Below are positions 36,692 to 46,101 of a DNA stretch of 64,000 nt, in pieces (the first letter of the stretch is position 1; every line of letters begins with the position of its first letter). This DNA is from Gammaproteobacteria bacterium (GTDB lineage Bacteria > Pseudomonadota > Gammaproteobacteria > Pseudomonadales > Pseudohongiellaceae): contig JAUXNX010000031.1 in NCBI GenBank assembly GCA_030682575.1, positions 1-64,000 of the forward strand, given 5' to 3'. Below the pieces are notes generated by a model. It did not search any database and was not told the origin of the DNA. It saw nothing but the letters and a program-made list of their open reading frames with translations. Made by a program: the position numbers and the translations under genes.

Positions 36692-38107
36692 ATGACAGAC
36701 GCCTTCACTACACTGAATCTTGCTCCGGAACTGATCGAGAATCTCAACACGCTCGGTTATACCAGCATGACAGAGGTGCAAGCCCAGGCCTTGCCGATTG
36801 CACTGGAAGGCGGCGATCTGATTGCGCAGGCGAAGACCGGCAGTGGCAAGACAGCCGCGTTCGGCATCGCACTGCTCAACAATATCAATCCACGGGACTT
36901 CGGTACGCAGGCATTGGTGCTGTGCCCCACCCGTGAACTGAGTACCCAGGTTGCCACCGAACTGCGACGCCTGGCTCGCTACATGCCCAATATCAAGATC
37001 GTGGTGCTGTGCGGCGGGCAACCACTGGGCCCGCAGATCGGCTCACTGGAACACGGCGCCCACATCATCGTCGGCACACCGGGTCGCCTGAAAGACCATC
37101 TGGAAAAAAAGACACTGGACCTTGTGCGCACCAGAACGCTGGTGCTCGACGAAGCAGATCGCATGCTGGACATGGGCTTTTCCGAAGACATCGACTTCAT
37201 CATCGGACACACTCCGCAGTCACGACAAACGCTGTTGTTCTCCGCCACTTTTCCTGACGATATTGAATCCCTCAGCGCCCGCTATCAACGCAGTGCGCAC
37301 CGCATCACGGTAGACAGTGGTCATACCGGTGCCAGTATCACGCAGCAGTTCTTCAGCTGTGGAGTCGCAGAGAAGGAAGACCTCCGGCATGCCGCCGTGC
37401 TCAAGCTTCTGCAGCACTATCGCCCCGAGTCATGTGTTGTCTTCTGCAATACACGACAAGCGACCGCAGACTGCGCGCGCTACTTGAGCAATGCAGGCCT
37501 CTGCGCGATGCCCTTGCACGGCGAGTTGGAACAGCGCGAACGCGATCAGGTGCTGATCCAGTTCCGCAATGGCAGTTGCCAGGTGCTGGTGGCCACCGAT
37601 GTCGCCGCACGGGGACTGGATATCGAAGACCTGCCCATGGTCATCAATGCCGATCTGCCGCGCGATCTGGAAGTCTATACGCACCGTATCGGGCGCACCG
37701 GCCGGGCAGGCAACACCGGTATGGCGATGAGCGTCTTTTTCGAAAATGAACGCTTCAGGGTTGATGCACTGCGTTCACGCCCCGAAAACGCCGATGCATC
37801 CAATATCCAGCCAATCGCGGTCGTTCCTGCTGATCACTCCAAACTCATGACTCCTGCAAAGCAGACTCTGAGCATCTCTGGTGGCCGCAAGAACAAGATT
37901 CGTCCCGGCGATGTGCTCGGCGCGCTGACAGCTGACGGCGTCATTTCCGGCGACAACATCGGCAGAATAGACATCTTGGAACACGCGAGCTATGTCGCCA
38001 TTGACGCCAAAGTGGTTAAACTGGCGCTGCAACAACTCGACAATCGCAGAATCAAGGGGCAGAAATTCAAGGTTCGTTTGTGTGGGAGCAGCCCCACCCG
38101 CGATTGA
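36692..38107 (+). CDS. dbpA: ATP-dependent RNA helicase DbpA
   Basis: A 471-residue DEAD-box helicase. Motifs seen in order are AKTGSGKT (I), PTRELS (Ia), TPGR (Ib), DEAD (II), SAT (III), ATDVAARGLD (V) and HRIGRTGR (VI). The C-terminal RNA-binding domain (about 390-460: GRKNKIRPGDVLGALTADG) is the one that recognises helix 92 of 23S rRNA, so it acts in large-subunit assembly. The last seven residues, GSSPTRD after VRLC, and the stop are encoded by a REP-like sequence (38081-38106), suggesting the original end was altered by the repeat. Confidence 0.95.
   Translation: MTDAFTTLNLAPELIENLNTLGYTSMTEVQAQALPIALEGGDLIAQAKTGSGKTAAFGIALLNNINPRDFGTQALVLCPTRELSTQVATELRRLARYMPNIKIVVLCGGQPLGPQIGSLEHGAHIIVGTPGRLKDHLEKKTLDLVRTRTLVLDEADRMLDMGFSEDIDFIIGHTPQSRQTLLFSATFPDDIESLSARYQRSAHRITVDSGHTGASITQQFFSCGVAEKEDLRHAAVLKLLQHYRPESCVVFCNTRQATADCARYLSNAGLCAMPLHGELEQRERDQVLIQFRNGSCQVLVATDVAARGLDIEDLPMVINADLPRDLEVYTHRIGRTGRAGNTGMAMSVFFENERFRVDALRSRPENADASNIQPIAVVPADHSKLMTPAKQTLSISGGRKNKIRPGDVLGALTADGVISGDNIGRIDILEHASYVAIDAKVVKLALQQLDNRRIKGQKFKVRLCGSSPTRD
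38081..38106 (+). repeat. REP-like palindromic sequence at the dbpA 3' end
   Basis: TGTGGGAGCAGCCCCACCCG followed by CGATTG matches the Pseudomonas REP pattern (TGTGGGAGC...CCCGCGA). It includes GTGGG/CCCAC inverted arms and overlaps the last codons of dbpA. A similar sequence occurs at 60457-60482. Confidence 0.7.
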
Positions 38108-38133
38108 TCCAAGGCCTCTTGTGGGAATTGAAA

Positions 38134-38727
38134 ATGTCCAAGAGAACGCATTGCGAGCGCTGTCGTAGACCTGAGCAGTTTTGCTACTGCGCCATGATCA
38201 GTCCGCTGGATAATATTTGGTCGGTGCACATCCTGCAGCATCCGCAGGAGAGTCGACACGCTCTCGGCACAGCAAGAATTGCTCATCTCGGGCTCACTCG
38301 CTGCACGCTGACGGCAGGCGAACAATTAGCTGCCGGTGATCCTGCTGACATCGCGCTGATATATCCTGGGCAAGGCAGTCAGCCGCTCTCCATTCTGAAG
38401 GACCAACCTCCGCGCCCATTGCTCTTTCTCGATGCTACCTGGCGCAAGACTCGCCGCATGCTTTTCGAGTCACCTGCACTGGCGACACTGCCGCGTTACG
38501 CCCTGGAGTCACCTCCACTGAGCCGTTACCGCATTCGCAGAGAACCGAGTACTACCGCACTCTCTACGCTGGAGGCCATCGTGTACACTCTTGGTCAACT
38601 CGAAGATGCGCACGAAAGATATGCGCCATTGCTTCAGGTAATGGACAGCCTGATCGAGCAGCACATCGCTTTTATGGGGATAGACACCTTTACGAAGAAC
38701 TACACCTGCAACGACTCAGTTTCCTGA
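38134..38727 (+). CDS. tapT: tRNA-uridine aminocarboxypropyltransferase (DTW domain, TapT-like)
   Basis: A 197-residue DTW-domain protein. The N-terminal cysteines (THCERCRRPEQFCYCAM) form a likely zinc site. The catalytic-type motif is LFLDATWRKTRRML (DxTW). E. coli TapT (YfiP) adds the acp group to U47 in tRNAs using SAM. The start at 38134 (MSKRTHCERC) fits the family; an upstream in-frame start lies inside dbpA and the REP. It lies 26 bp after dbpA on the same strand. Confidence 0.85.
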   Translation: MSKRTHCERCRRPEQFCYCAMISPLDNIWSVHILQHPQESRHALGTARIAHLGLTRCTLTAGEQLAAGDPADIALIYPGQGSQPLSILKDQPPRPLLFLDATWRKTRRMLFESPALATLPRYALESPPLSRYRIRREPSTTALSTLEAIVYTLGQLEDAHERYAPLLQVMDSLIEQHIAFMGIDTFTKNYTCNDSVS

Positions 38728-38948
38728 GATCATCCCAGGCACAGTGTCAGAATTTTTCCTTTTTGTGGCACACAGCGAGACCTTCAAGATCAGCACAGGA
38801 ACCGGTGGTTGAATCCTCGGATGCGACTGAGGTAACCTCCGCCAAAGGACGGTACACGCCGTTTTCGTGCGACTCTGATGGCACAGATCAACAACTGTAA
38901 CTGCCAGACGCTACAGTGACACTCCAGGGATTGAGCGAGAATTCACAG

Positions 38949-41900
38949 ATGAACGTTTTCAACAGCAATTACCGCGCTCTTCAGATCGCAGCGATATACC
39001 TTCTCATAGGCGCGTTGTGGATTCTTTTCAGTGACCTGCTGTTGCTCAGGCTGTTCACAGCCAATGTACCCGATGTCACCCTTACCCTGTACCAGACCTG
39101 GAAGGGCTGGTTCTTTGTTGTAACCACGGCTGCGCTGCTCTTCCTGCTCGTGCGCCGCAGCCACGAAGTCCAGAACCGCACTCTGAACAAACTTTCTTCC
39201 GCAGAGAAGCGTTATCGCGAACTCATCCAGAACGTGCCGGTTGGCATTTACCACACGAACCATGCGGGTCTTTCAGTTTACCTCAATGCCCAGTCGCTGG
39301 AATATCTTGGCATGACCACAACGGGCCAATCCGAGTCAGCACCCCAAAAAAAATGGCTGGAACTCATCCATCCCGATGATCAGGCCCGCGTCATGACTGC
39401 ATGGCAGCAGGCAGTGAGAATGGGCGCGCAGTTTCACGAAGAATACCGAATCTGCATAGGCGAGACCCCGATACGCTGGATAGTGGATGTGGCTCATCCG
39501 GAAACCGACGACGATGGTCGGTTCGTTGGTTATCTCGGCACACTTACCGACATTTCCGATCTGCGAGTGACGCAACAGATCGAACACGAGCTGCACGAGC
39601 GATTGCAGGCAGCCATCGAATCAGCTCATGTCGGGCTGTGGGACCTGAGCCTGCAAACCAATGAGATGTGGTACTCGGAGGAATGGAAACAGCAACTGGG
39701 TTATCGGGGTGACGAAATTGGCAACCGCCTCAGCGAGTGGCAGACACGTCTGCATCCTGATGACGCCGAGCAAGCATCCAGAGCCTTGCAATGGTTCATA
39801 CGACATCCTGATGAAGACCTGCACAGCGAGTTTCGCCTGCGTCACAAGGACGGTGGATATCGCTGGATTCTCTCTCAGGCCAGCATCTTCTACGAAGACG
39901 GCAAGGCCACTCGAATTCTCGGCACCCATACCGACATCACCCGCATAAAAGAGAACGAAAGCAATCTTCGCGAATCGCGCGAACGCGTGCAGCACCTGAT
40001 GGAAGCCAGCCCTACTGTGCTCTACACCATGCGGATTCAAGGCCAGAAAGTCACCCCGAACTGGGTCAGCGATAGCATCACACGCCTTTTCGGCTACAGC
40101 ACCGAAGAGGTACTGCAGCAGCACTGGTGGTCATCCCATCTGCATCCGGAGGATCGCGAATCCGCTATTCAGGAGACCAGGCGCCTCCTCAGTGATGGCA
40201 ACATCCGCCACGATTACCGCTTTTTCGACAAGTCCGGCCAGATGCACTGGATACGTGACACAGTGCGCATGTTCCAGAACGATGACGGCCAGCAGCGTGA
40301 GGCCATCGGCTCTTGGCTGGATATCACTGAGCAGCGCCAGGAAGAAGAAAAAATGCGCCTCTACGCGGCTGCGTTTGACAGTATCAACGAAGGCGTCATC
40401 GTCACCGGTATGGATCTGATTATCCAATCAGTGAACAAGGCAGCCCTGAGTATTTTCGGGTACAGCGAGGAAGAGCTGCTGGGTGCGAAACCTTCCATTT
40501 TCAGCTCAGGGCGTCACACCAGAAAGTTCTTTGCCAGCATGAATGCAGCGTTGCTCGGTACCGGCGCATGGCATGGCGAGATATGGAATCGCCACAAGGA
40601 CGGCACCGTTCAGCCACAGTGGTTGAGTGTCAGTGTTCTGTACAACAACAGCGGAAAACCGGAACGCTATGTAGCGATCTACACTGACATCAGCGACCTG
40701 AAGAAAACAGAAGCCGAACTCAAGTATCTGGCCCATTACGATGCTCTGACAGGACTGCCGAACAGGATTCTGCTCGGTTCGCGCCTGCAGCATGCACTGC
40801 ACACGGCAAGACGTCAAAACACAGGACTGGCTGTACTGTTCATCGATCTTGATGACTTCAAGAGTGTCAACGACAGTATGGGCCACACGATCGGAGACGA
40901 ATTGTTGGTAGCCGTGGCGGGACGACTCGACTCCCGGGTACGCGATCAGGACACCTTGTCACGTCAGGGCGGCGATGAATTCGTATTGCTGGCAGAGCAT
41001 CTGAAATCCCCCGATGAAGCAGGCCTCATTGCCCGCGACCTGCTGAACGTTCTCAAGGGGCCATTCATATTGTCGAACAATGTGCAGGTCTACGCGGAAG
41101 CCTGTATTGGCGTTGCCGTCTATCCGGATAACGGCAGCAACGTGGAAGACCTGATGCGCAATGCCGACACCGCCATGTACAAGGCCAAGAAACAGGGGCG
41201 CAACAAATTCTGTTTCTACGAGGAGGGGATGGGCAGTGCTGTGATCGAGCAACTCGAATTGGAAACTGCCCTGCGTCAGGGGCTGGAGAAGAATGAGTTG
41301 ATGCTGCAGTACCAACCCAAGCTCGATCTGGTCACTGGTGCCATGACCGGTGCAGAAGCTCTGGTGCGCTGGCAGCGCCCTGGTGTGGGCATGGTGCCAC
41401 CTGATCGCTTTATACCGATTGCAGAACGCTCCGGTCTGATCGTTCCCATTGGCGAATGGGTACTGCGCACAGTTTGCCAGCAAATCCGCGCCTGGCTGGA
41501 TGCGGGATACAACCCTCTGAGCATTGCCGTCAATGTCTCTGCACGCCAGTTCCGCGCTGCCGACCTGCACAGACTCATTGTCGATACGCTGCAGGAATTT
41601 GCCGTGCCGCCGGAACTCATTTCGCTCGAAATCACCGAGACAGCCTTGATGGAGAACGCCGAAGAGGTGCGCGAAATCCTTCGCGAAATCAAGGCGCTGG
41701 GCGTTGGCATCGCGCTCGACGACTTCGGCACAGGGTTCTCCAACATGGCCTATCTGTCACGCTTCTCACTGGATGTGCTGAAAATCGACACATCTTTTGT
41801 AGCCGAGATCGACGTTGATCACCACTCACGCAATCTGGTGGACTCCGTGATTGATCTCGCCCACAACCTGAATCTCAGGACAGTGGCCGAGGGGGTGGAA

Positions 41901-42038
41901 ACCGAAGCCCAGTTTGAGTATCTGCAGGAAAAGGGTTGCGATGAAATCCAGGGCTACTACTACAGCAGACCGCTGGATCTGGCGATTTTCTCGGAGTGGC
42001 TCAGGCAAGGGGGCAAACCGCAACCCCCCACTGATTAA
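38949..42038 (+). CDS. Membrane PAS-PAS-PAS-PAS-GGDEF-EAL c-di-GMP protein
   Basis: A 1029-residue protein. Two membrane helices (about 10-60) are followed by a run of PAS domains at about 85-205, 215-335, 345-455 and 465-585, with PAC ends such as RWIVDVAHPETDDDGRFVGYL. The GGDEF domain has RQGGDEFVLL (about residue 672) and an I-site RDQD. The EAL domain has AEALVRW (about 803) and ALDDFGTGFSN, EITET and NVSARQ, so both activities look intact. It could make or break c-di-GMP depending on signals. The start at 38949 (MNVFNSNYR) is likely; a GTG at 38916 is the alternative. The 221-bp gap upstream shows no riboswitch I could verify. Confidence 0.92.
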   Translation: MNVFNSNYRALQIAAIYLLIGALWILFSDLLLLRLFTANVPDVTLTLYQTWKGWFFVVTTAALLFLLVRRSHEVQNRTLNKLSSAEKRYRELIQNVPVGIYHTNHAGLSVYLNAQSLEYLGMTTTGQSESAPQKKWLELIHPDDQARVMTAWQQAVRMGAQFHEEYRICIGETPIRWIVDVAHPETDDDGRFVGYLGTLTDISDLRVTQQIEHELHERLQAAIESAHVGLWDLSLQTNEMWYSEEWKQQLGYRGDEIGNRLSEWQTRLHPDDAEQASRALQWFIRHPDEDLHSEFRLRHKDGGYRWILSQASIFYEDGKATRILGTHTDITRIKENESNLRESRERVQHLMEASPTVLYTMRIQGQKVTPNWVSDSITRLFGYSTEEVLQQHWWSSHLHPEDRESAIQETRRLLSDGNIRHDYRFFDKSGQMHWIRDTVRMFQNDDGQQREAIGSWLDITEQRQEEEKMRLYAAAFDSINEGVIVTGMDLIIQSVNKAALSIFGYSEEELLGAKPSIFSSGRHTRKFFASMNAALLGTGAWHGEIWNRHKDGTVQPQWLSVSVLYNNSGKPERYVAIYTDISDLKKTEAELKYLAHYDALTGLPNRILLGSRLQHALHTARRQNTGLAVLFIDLDDFKSVNDSMGHTIGDELLVAVAGRLDSRVRDQDTLSRQGGDEFVLLAEHLKSPDEAGLIARDLLNVLKGPFILSNNVQVYAEACIGVAVYPDNGSNVEDLMRNADTAMYKAKKQGRNKFCFYEEGMGSAVIEQLELETALRQGLEKNELMLQYQPKLDLVTGAMTGAEALVRWQRPGVGMVPPDRFIPIAERSGLIVPIGEWVLRTVCQQIRAWLDAGYNPLSIAVNVSARQFRAADLHRLIVDTLQEFAVPPELISLEITETALMENAEEVREILREIKALGVGIALDDFGTGFSNMAYLSRFSLDVLKIDTSFVAEIDVDHHSRNLVDSVIDLAHNLNLRTVAEGVETEAQFEYLQEKGCDEIQGYYYSRPLDLAIFSEWLRQGGKPQPPTD

Positions 42039-42043
42039 GGGGC

Positions 42044-42427
42044 CTACATCAGCGATATGATTGCGGCGATACCACCGCCGATCAACAGAATCAGCGTAGG
42101 CAGGATACTGAGGCCAAATCCGAGCGAGCGTGTGCCTGGATCGGATACGTAAGCACGCAGATACACAATACGCCCAACAAGATACACTGCGCCAATACCG
42201 GCGCCCAGGTCCGGCCTGATCCAATATCCGAACAGTACAATCGCGGGAATGAAGATCACCAGCATTTCCAGAGTGTTCTGATGAACCCGGTAGTATCGTT
42301 CAAACACGGGATGCCCGGTAATGGCCGGTGCGGCAACTTTGTACTCCCCCCTTGCCTTGCCTACCAGCAACCCGAATACAAAATACTGCAACAGCGCTAT
42401 CACGATGACGATCGCGACGTATTCCAT
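42044..42427 (-). CDS. MAPEG-family membrane protein
   Basis: A 127-residue four-helix membrane protein of the MAPEG superfamily (glutathione S-transferase/eicosanoid type). The ARGEYKVAAPAITGHPVFERYYRVHQNTLE segment holds the typical E-R-x-x-R-x-x-x-N-x-x-E pattern that binds glutathione. The other helices are hydrophobic (FIPAIVLFGYW, LILLIGGGIAAIIS). Its substrate is unknown; detoxification of hydrophobic electrophiles is the usual proposal. Its 3' end faces that of the PAS-GGDEF-EAL gene, with 5 bp between the stops. Confidence 0.88.
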   Translation of the reverse strand: MEYVAIVIVIALLQYFVFGLLVGKARGEYKVAAPAITGHPVFERYYRVHQNTLEMLVIFIPAIVLFGYWIRPDLGAGIGAVYLVGRIVYLRAYVSDPGTRSLGFGLSILPTLILLIGGGIAAIISLM

Positions 42428-42457
42428 GGTGCTTCTCCCGATAATGGACGTTGACTA

Positions 42458-43279
42458 CTATTCCTGCTTTTCTTCCTGCTTTTGTTGCAAAACCTGTTCC
42501 TGCGTGTTCTTGATGATCTGCTCCAGGTAGGAACTGGATCTAGTCACTTCGTAGCGCTTGAATTTGATGCGTGGATGCTGCTCGCGCATGCGCGAACTCA
42601 GCAGACCATGTGCAGAATGCAACTGTGCATCAGTAATGATGCCGTTGGTGTCACACTCCTTTGCAAGGCGCAGCAGCCTGTCAAAATTCATGATGAAATT
42701 GTCGGTATGTGTTGAACGTATCTGGGTACCATAGAACAACGGTTGAAGATCAGTCCCCTTGCCTGCAAGCACGAGAAAATTGCGCGAGAAAATCTCGAAA
42801 TCACCGGTGGCGAACAAGTGCCACATCTCCATGAATTCGCTTTCCGAATAGGTGTTGTCGCCCTGTGGTCCCTTGCTGGATTGCAGCAGAAGTCCACTGA
42901 TACCACCAAGCTGACGCCGGGTATTGTCAGCAATCTTGAAGAAGGTCTCCTGGCGCGCATTCATTTCCGTTGCGGCAATCGCCATGGTCTGCTTTTCGGA
43001 CTGGATATTGTTGTCGCGCAGTTCGCGATTGTTTTCGGCAAGCACACTCTGCTGAATGAACAGACCAATCACCAACCACAGAAATGCCAGTGGGGCGAAT
43101 GCCCCTTCGAGGAAAGTGCCCATATCACCGATGGGCAGGCTGGCGAACTCACCCCATCCCACGTTACTGGAAATATACAGGGCACCCAGAAACAGCCAGA
43201 CCAGGGTCAGTACAAGGCCATACAGTATTCGCCAGTCCCTGTGATTCTCATCAGTGAGACTTTTGTTCTTCTTGTCCAT
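42458..43279 (-). CDS. Membrane-anchored coiled-coil protein of unknown function
   Basis: A 273-residue protein with two N-terminal membrane helices (ILYGLVLTLVWLFLGALYI, about 18-36, and FAPLAFLWLVIGLFIQQ, about 61-77) and a long cytoplasmic part with a charged helical stretch (NNRELRDNNIQSEKQTMAIAATEMNAR). The C-terminus ends in a Gln/Glu-rich tail (QEQVLQQKQEEKQE). It resembles no family I recognise with confidence. Proteins of this plan occur next to phage-defence or stress genes in some genomes, but nothing here supports that. It stands alone. Confidence 0.65.
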   Translation of the reverse strand: MDKKNKSLTDENHRDWRILYGLVLTLVWLFLGALYISSNVGWGEFASLPIGDMGTFLEGAFAPLAFLWLVIGLFIQQSVLAENNRELRDNNIQSEKQTMAIAATEMNARQETFFKIADNTRRQLGGISGLLLQSSKGPQGDNTYSESEFMEMWHLFATGDFEIFSRNFLVLAGKGTDLQPLFYGTQIRSTHTDNFIMNFDRLLRLAKECDTNGIITDAQLHSAHGLLSSRMREQHPRIKFKRYEVTRSSSYLEQIIKNTQEQVLQQKQEEKQE

Positions 43280-43443
43280 ACAACTTTATTCCGATTACCC
43301 AATTCCCGGCCAACATGTGCAGGCCAAACGCTGCACTTGCCGACACCTTGAAAGCACCGTGCGCGAACGCTGGCTAGGTTACTGCCTGCACTGGAATGGG
43401 TCAACGAATAAGAGGTCTGCGGAAAATTCTGAGGCGATGATTC

Positions 43444-44544
43444 TCAGGATGTTGTGCGGCGGGAGTGATATTCGCGCAGCAGAGTAGCGTTGTCCGCCAG
43501 CAATTCATCAAGTTTTGCACATATGGCCGTGTTGCGAGCTGCATCGGGATCATTGGAGTAACCGGCACTGTAGTGCTGCAACGCCTCGGCAAAATCCGGC
43601 AACCGATTGAAGAAAGTGCTGAGGGTGCGGGTATCTGCCTTGGCGGCATTGATGCCATAACCAAGTTGCTCCAGGCACAGACCGTTGAGCTGCTGCTCAA
43701 ACTGGCCGTGCATGGGAAACGCCAGGTAGGGTTTCTGCAGATAAATGGCCTCGCTCATCAGCGTGAAACCTGCCGTGGCGATAACCGAGCGAGCGGCGGC
43801 CAGGTCTTTCAGAAATCCCATTGTGCTGAAGGCTCTGAACTGCAGATTGTCGTCGACCTGCGCCTTGTTGTAGCCGTAGACCACGAAACGCTCATCGGGA
43901 AACTGCCGCAGCGTTTCAATCAGAGTATCGTAGCCACTGGTGAGATAGACCAGGTGGTAGCCGTTATCAGTCGGGTGCAGCGACTGGACCTCCCAGCGTA
44001 GAATCGGGGGAAACAGGAACGTTCTATCGTTCTTTACCGGGCCCTGAAAAAATGTCGTGGCAAGTGCCACATCAGGTGCAGGCACCATCATGCGTATAAT
44101 GGCCTCGGTGATACGCTGATCACGGCGAAGATGCTTCGGTGCTTCGCAGTGCATATAGCGCATGCGATGCTGGTTATCCAGGCTGATAAGAGGTATCCCA
44201 CGACTCCCCGCTATCCACGCTGTTACCGGCTCGAAATCGGTGATGACGCAATCCGGTTTGAAATCGCTGAACAATGCGCGTACACGACTGATGCTGCGCA
44301 ATCCAGCCGACAAGTACCGCAGGTTATGCAGCAACGTACTCATGACGGCAACCTTGTTGTCCTTGCTGACAATGTGCAAACCACTGATCTGCGTCGCGGG
44401 AAACAACTCGTGCAGCACGCTGTAGCCCCTGTCATAACTGACTATATGCACCTCATGCCCTCTGCCCACAAGGTGTGTCGCCATTTCCTTCGCCCGCGAG
44501 GAGTGGCCCGAGCCTTCTCCCGATACCCCATAAATGATGCGCAT
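43444..44544 (-). CDS. MJ1255/VC2487-family glycosyltransferase
   Basis: A 366-residue GT-B protein. The N-terminus has MRIIYGVSGEGSGHSSRAKE, the glycine-rich acceptor loop of this family. The donor-binding half includes VIATAGFTLMSEAIYLQKPYLAFPMHGQFEQQLNG, the usual nucleotide-sugar segment with an EQ pair. Acceptor and donor are unknown. The longer in-frame reading from 44736 is rejected because the family starts at MRIIYG. It is divergent from xseB across 261 bp that holds the xseB promoter. Confidence 0.85.
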   Translation of the reverse strand: MRIIYGVSGEGSGHSSRAKEMATHLVGRGHEVHIVSYDRGYSVLHELFPATQISGLHIVSKDNKVAVMSTLLHNLRYLSAGLRSISRVRALFSDFKPDCVITDFEPVTAWIAGSRGIPLISLDNQHRMRYMHCEAPKHLRRDQRITEAIIRMMVPAPDVALATTFFQGPVKNDRTFLFPPILRWEVQSLHPTDNGYHLVYLTSGYDTLIETLRQFPDERFVVYGYNKAQVDDNLQFRAFSTMGFLKDLAAARSVIATAGFTLMSEAIYLQKPYLAFPMHGQFEQQLNGLCLEQLGYGINAAKADTRTLSTFFNRLPDFAEALQHYSAGYSNDPDAARNTAICAKLDELLADNATLLREYHSRRTTS

Positions 44545-44670
44545 GTGTGGTTCAATGACCCCTGCCCTGCGGGCACGTATAAGTGGCTGCAAAGTATATA
44601 ACCGGAATGTGACACTTGTGCTCGTGTCTCCTTGCTTTGCCGAGCCGTGCCTGTGCTTTTTGTTGGCAGA

Positions 44671-44692
44671 GTGGCACGGCGTGTCGTGCCAC
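44671..44692. repeat. 8-bp hairpin in the glycosyltransferase-xseB gap
   Basis: GTGGCACG (44671-44678) pairs with CGTGCCAC (44685-44692) around loop GCGTGT. It lies between the two divergent genes, with no T tract on either side. It could be a regulator-binding palindrome or leader structure of the glycosyltransferase transcript; the role is unknown. Confidence 0.6.
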
Positions 44693-44744
44693 CTCCCTCC
44701 CGTCAGCACGAATCGGCACAACCTTGCGATCAGCACCCGCAGCG

Positions 44745-44773
44745 TTGCTATTGCGGAGCAGAAAATTGATAAT
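44745..44773 (+). promoter_or_regulatory. Candidate sigma70 promoter of xseB-ispA
   Basis: TTGCTA (44745-44750) and GATAAT (44768-44773) are separated by exactly 17 bp, about 32 bp before the xseB start. Confidence 0.55.
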
Positions 44774-44805
44774 TGCCCGCCTCCGCGACCCCCGGAAATC
44801 AGCCG

Positions 44806-45063
44806 ATGAGCAAGAAAAAAGACAGCGTTTTCAACTTCGAGGAATCCCTCGCCAATCTGGAAAGCCTCGTATCAGCCATGGAAAACGGCGCGCTCAGCCT
44901 GGAAGAATCCCTGCAGGCCTTCGAGAAAGGCATCCGTCTTACCCGCGAGTGTCAGGCGGCGTTGCAGAAGGCTGAGCAGAAAGTACAGATACTCATTGAC
45001 GAGAATGGCAGTCCTGAATCTGCGAACTTCGGCACGGACAGCGATGACGGTGCCAACCTCTGA
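44806..45063 (+). CDS. xseB: Exodeoxyribonuclease VII small subunit
   Basis: An 85-residue protein with the XseB core FEESLANLESLVSAMENGALSLEESL and the helical EKGIRLTRECQAALQKAEQKV segment. It binds XseA to form exonuclease VII, which degrades single-stranded DNA. The start at 44806 (MSKKKDSVFNF) fits the family; an earlier in-frame start at 44773 lies inside the -10 element. Its stop TGA overlaps the ispA ATG by one base (ATGA type), so the two genes are translationally coupled. Confidence 0.95.
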   Translation: MSKKKDSVFNFEESLANLESLVSAMENGALSLEESLQAFEKGIRLTRECQAALQKAEQKVQILIDENGSPESANFGTDSDDGANL

Positions 45064-45971
45064 TGAACAGTCCTGCCGCCTTTGACCTCGACGCCTTCAT
45101 GGAACAATGCCAGCAGCGCATCCAGTCGGTGCTGACCACTCAACTCGATACTCTCCCCCCGTTGGCCGTCAACCTGCGCAAGGCCATGCAGTATGCCTGT
45201 CTGCAGGGCGGCAAACGGGTGCGTCCTCTGCTTGTCTATGCAGGTTTGCAAGCCTTTGGAGGGCATCAGGCACGGGCCGATGTCGCCGCCTGCGCCATCG
45301 AGTTGATGCACTGTTACTCCCTTGTGCATGATGATCTCCCGGCCATGGATGATGACGACCTGCGGCGCGGCAACCCAACGGTCCACATTGCCTTCAACGA
45401 AGCGACTGCGATCCTTGCCGGAGACGCGCTGCAAAGCCTGGCGTTTCGCTTGCTCAGCGACCCCTCTACGATGGCCGTGAGCGACACCACCCGACTGCGG
45501 ATGATCAACCTGCTGGCCTCTGCCGGCGGCTATGAAGGCATGGTGGCTGGGCAATCCATTGACTTCGATGCCGTGGGCCGCACACTCACACTGACCGAGC
45601 TGGAAACCATGCATCGCCTCAAGACTGGCGCCCTTATCAGTGCCAGTGTACGGCTCGGCGCGATGGCCACGGAGCGGGCCTCCGAGTCGCAACTGGCAGC
45701 GCTGCACCGTTACTCGGAATACATTGGCCTGGCCTTCCAGGTTCAGGATGACATTCTCGATGTGACCAGCGACACCGCCACACTTGGCAAGACACAGGGC
45801 GCGGACGAGGCACTCAACAAACCCACCTACGTGTCACTGCTGGGCCTGGAAGGTGCCAGAACAAAAGCCGCAGAGCTGTGCAACGGCGCAGTCGCAGCGC
45901 TGGACGGTTTTGACCATAACGCCGAGGCGCTGCGGCAGATCGCCCATTACATCGTGGAGCGCCGTCATTGA
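45063..45971 (+). CDS. ispA: (2E,6E)-farnesyl diphosphate synthase
   Basis: A 302-residue polyprenyl synthetase. The first Asp-rich motif is LVHDDLPAMDDDDLRRG and the second is VQDDILD. Bulky residues before the first motif would limit the product to C15. It condenses IPP with DMAPP and GPP to farnesyl-PP for quinones, undecaprenol and hopanoids. It sits between xseB and dxs, the common gammaproteobacterial order; 131 bp separate it from dxs. Confidence 0.96.
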   Translation: MNSPAAFDLDAFMEQCQQRIQSVLTTQLDTLPPLAVNLRKAMQYACLQGGKRVRPLLVYAGLQAFGGHQARADVAACAIELMHCYSLVHDDLPAMDDDDLRRGNPTVHIAFNEATAILAGDALQSLAFRLLSDPSTMAVSDTTRLRMINLLASAGGYEGMVAGQSIDFDAVGRTLTLTELETMHRLKTGALISASVRLGAMATERASESQLAALHRYSEYIGLAFQVQDDILDVTSDTATLGKTQGADEALNKPTYVSLLGLEGARTKAAELCNGAVAALDGFDHNAEALRQIAHYIVERRH

Positions 45972-46101
45972 CGCTCAATACTGGCGAATTGACGGAGACA
46001 GGTCATTACTTTAACGTAGCGCCTACCCTGAAACCGGCCCGCATTCATACAACACCATAGCCCCAAGACCCGCAGCAAAACACAAGAGTACGCATAACCA
46101 G

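Noticed and set aside
38728-38948. Possible c-di-GMP riboswitch upstream of the PAS-GGDEF-EAL gene
   Set aside because: A GGCACACAGCGAGACC stretch looked suggestive, but I could not place the conserved GEMM paired elements and tetraloop receptor.
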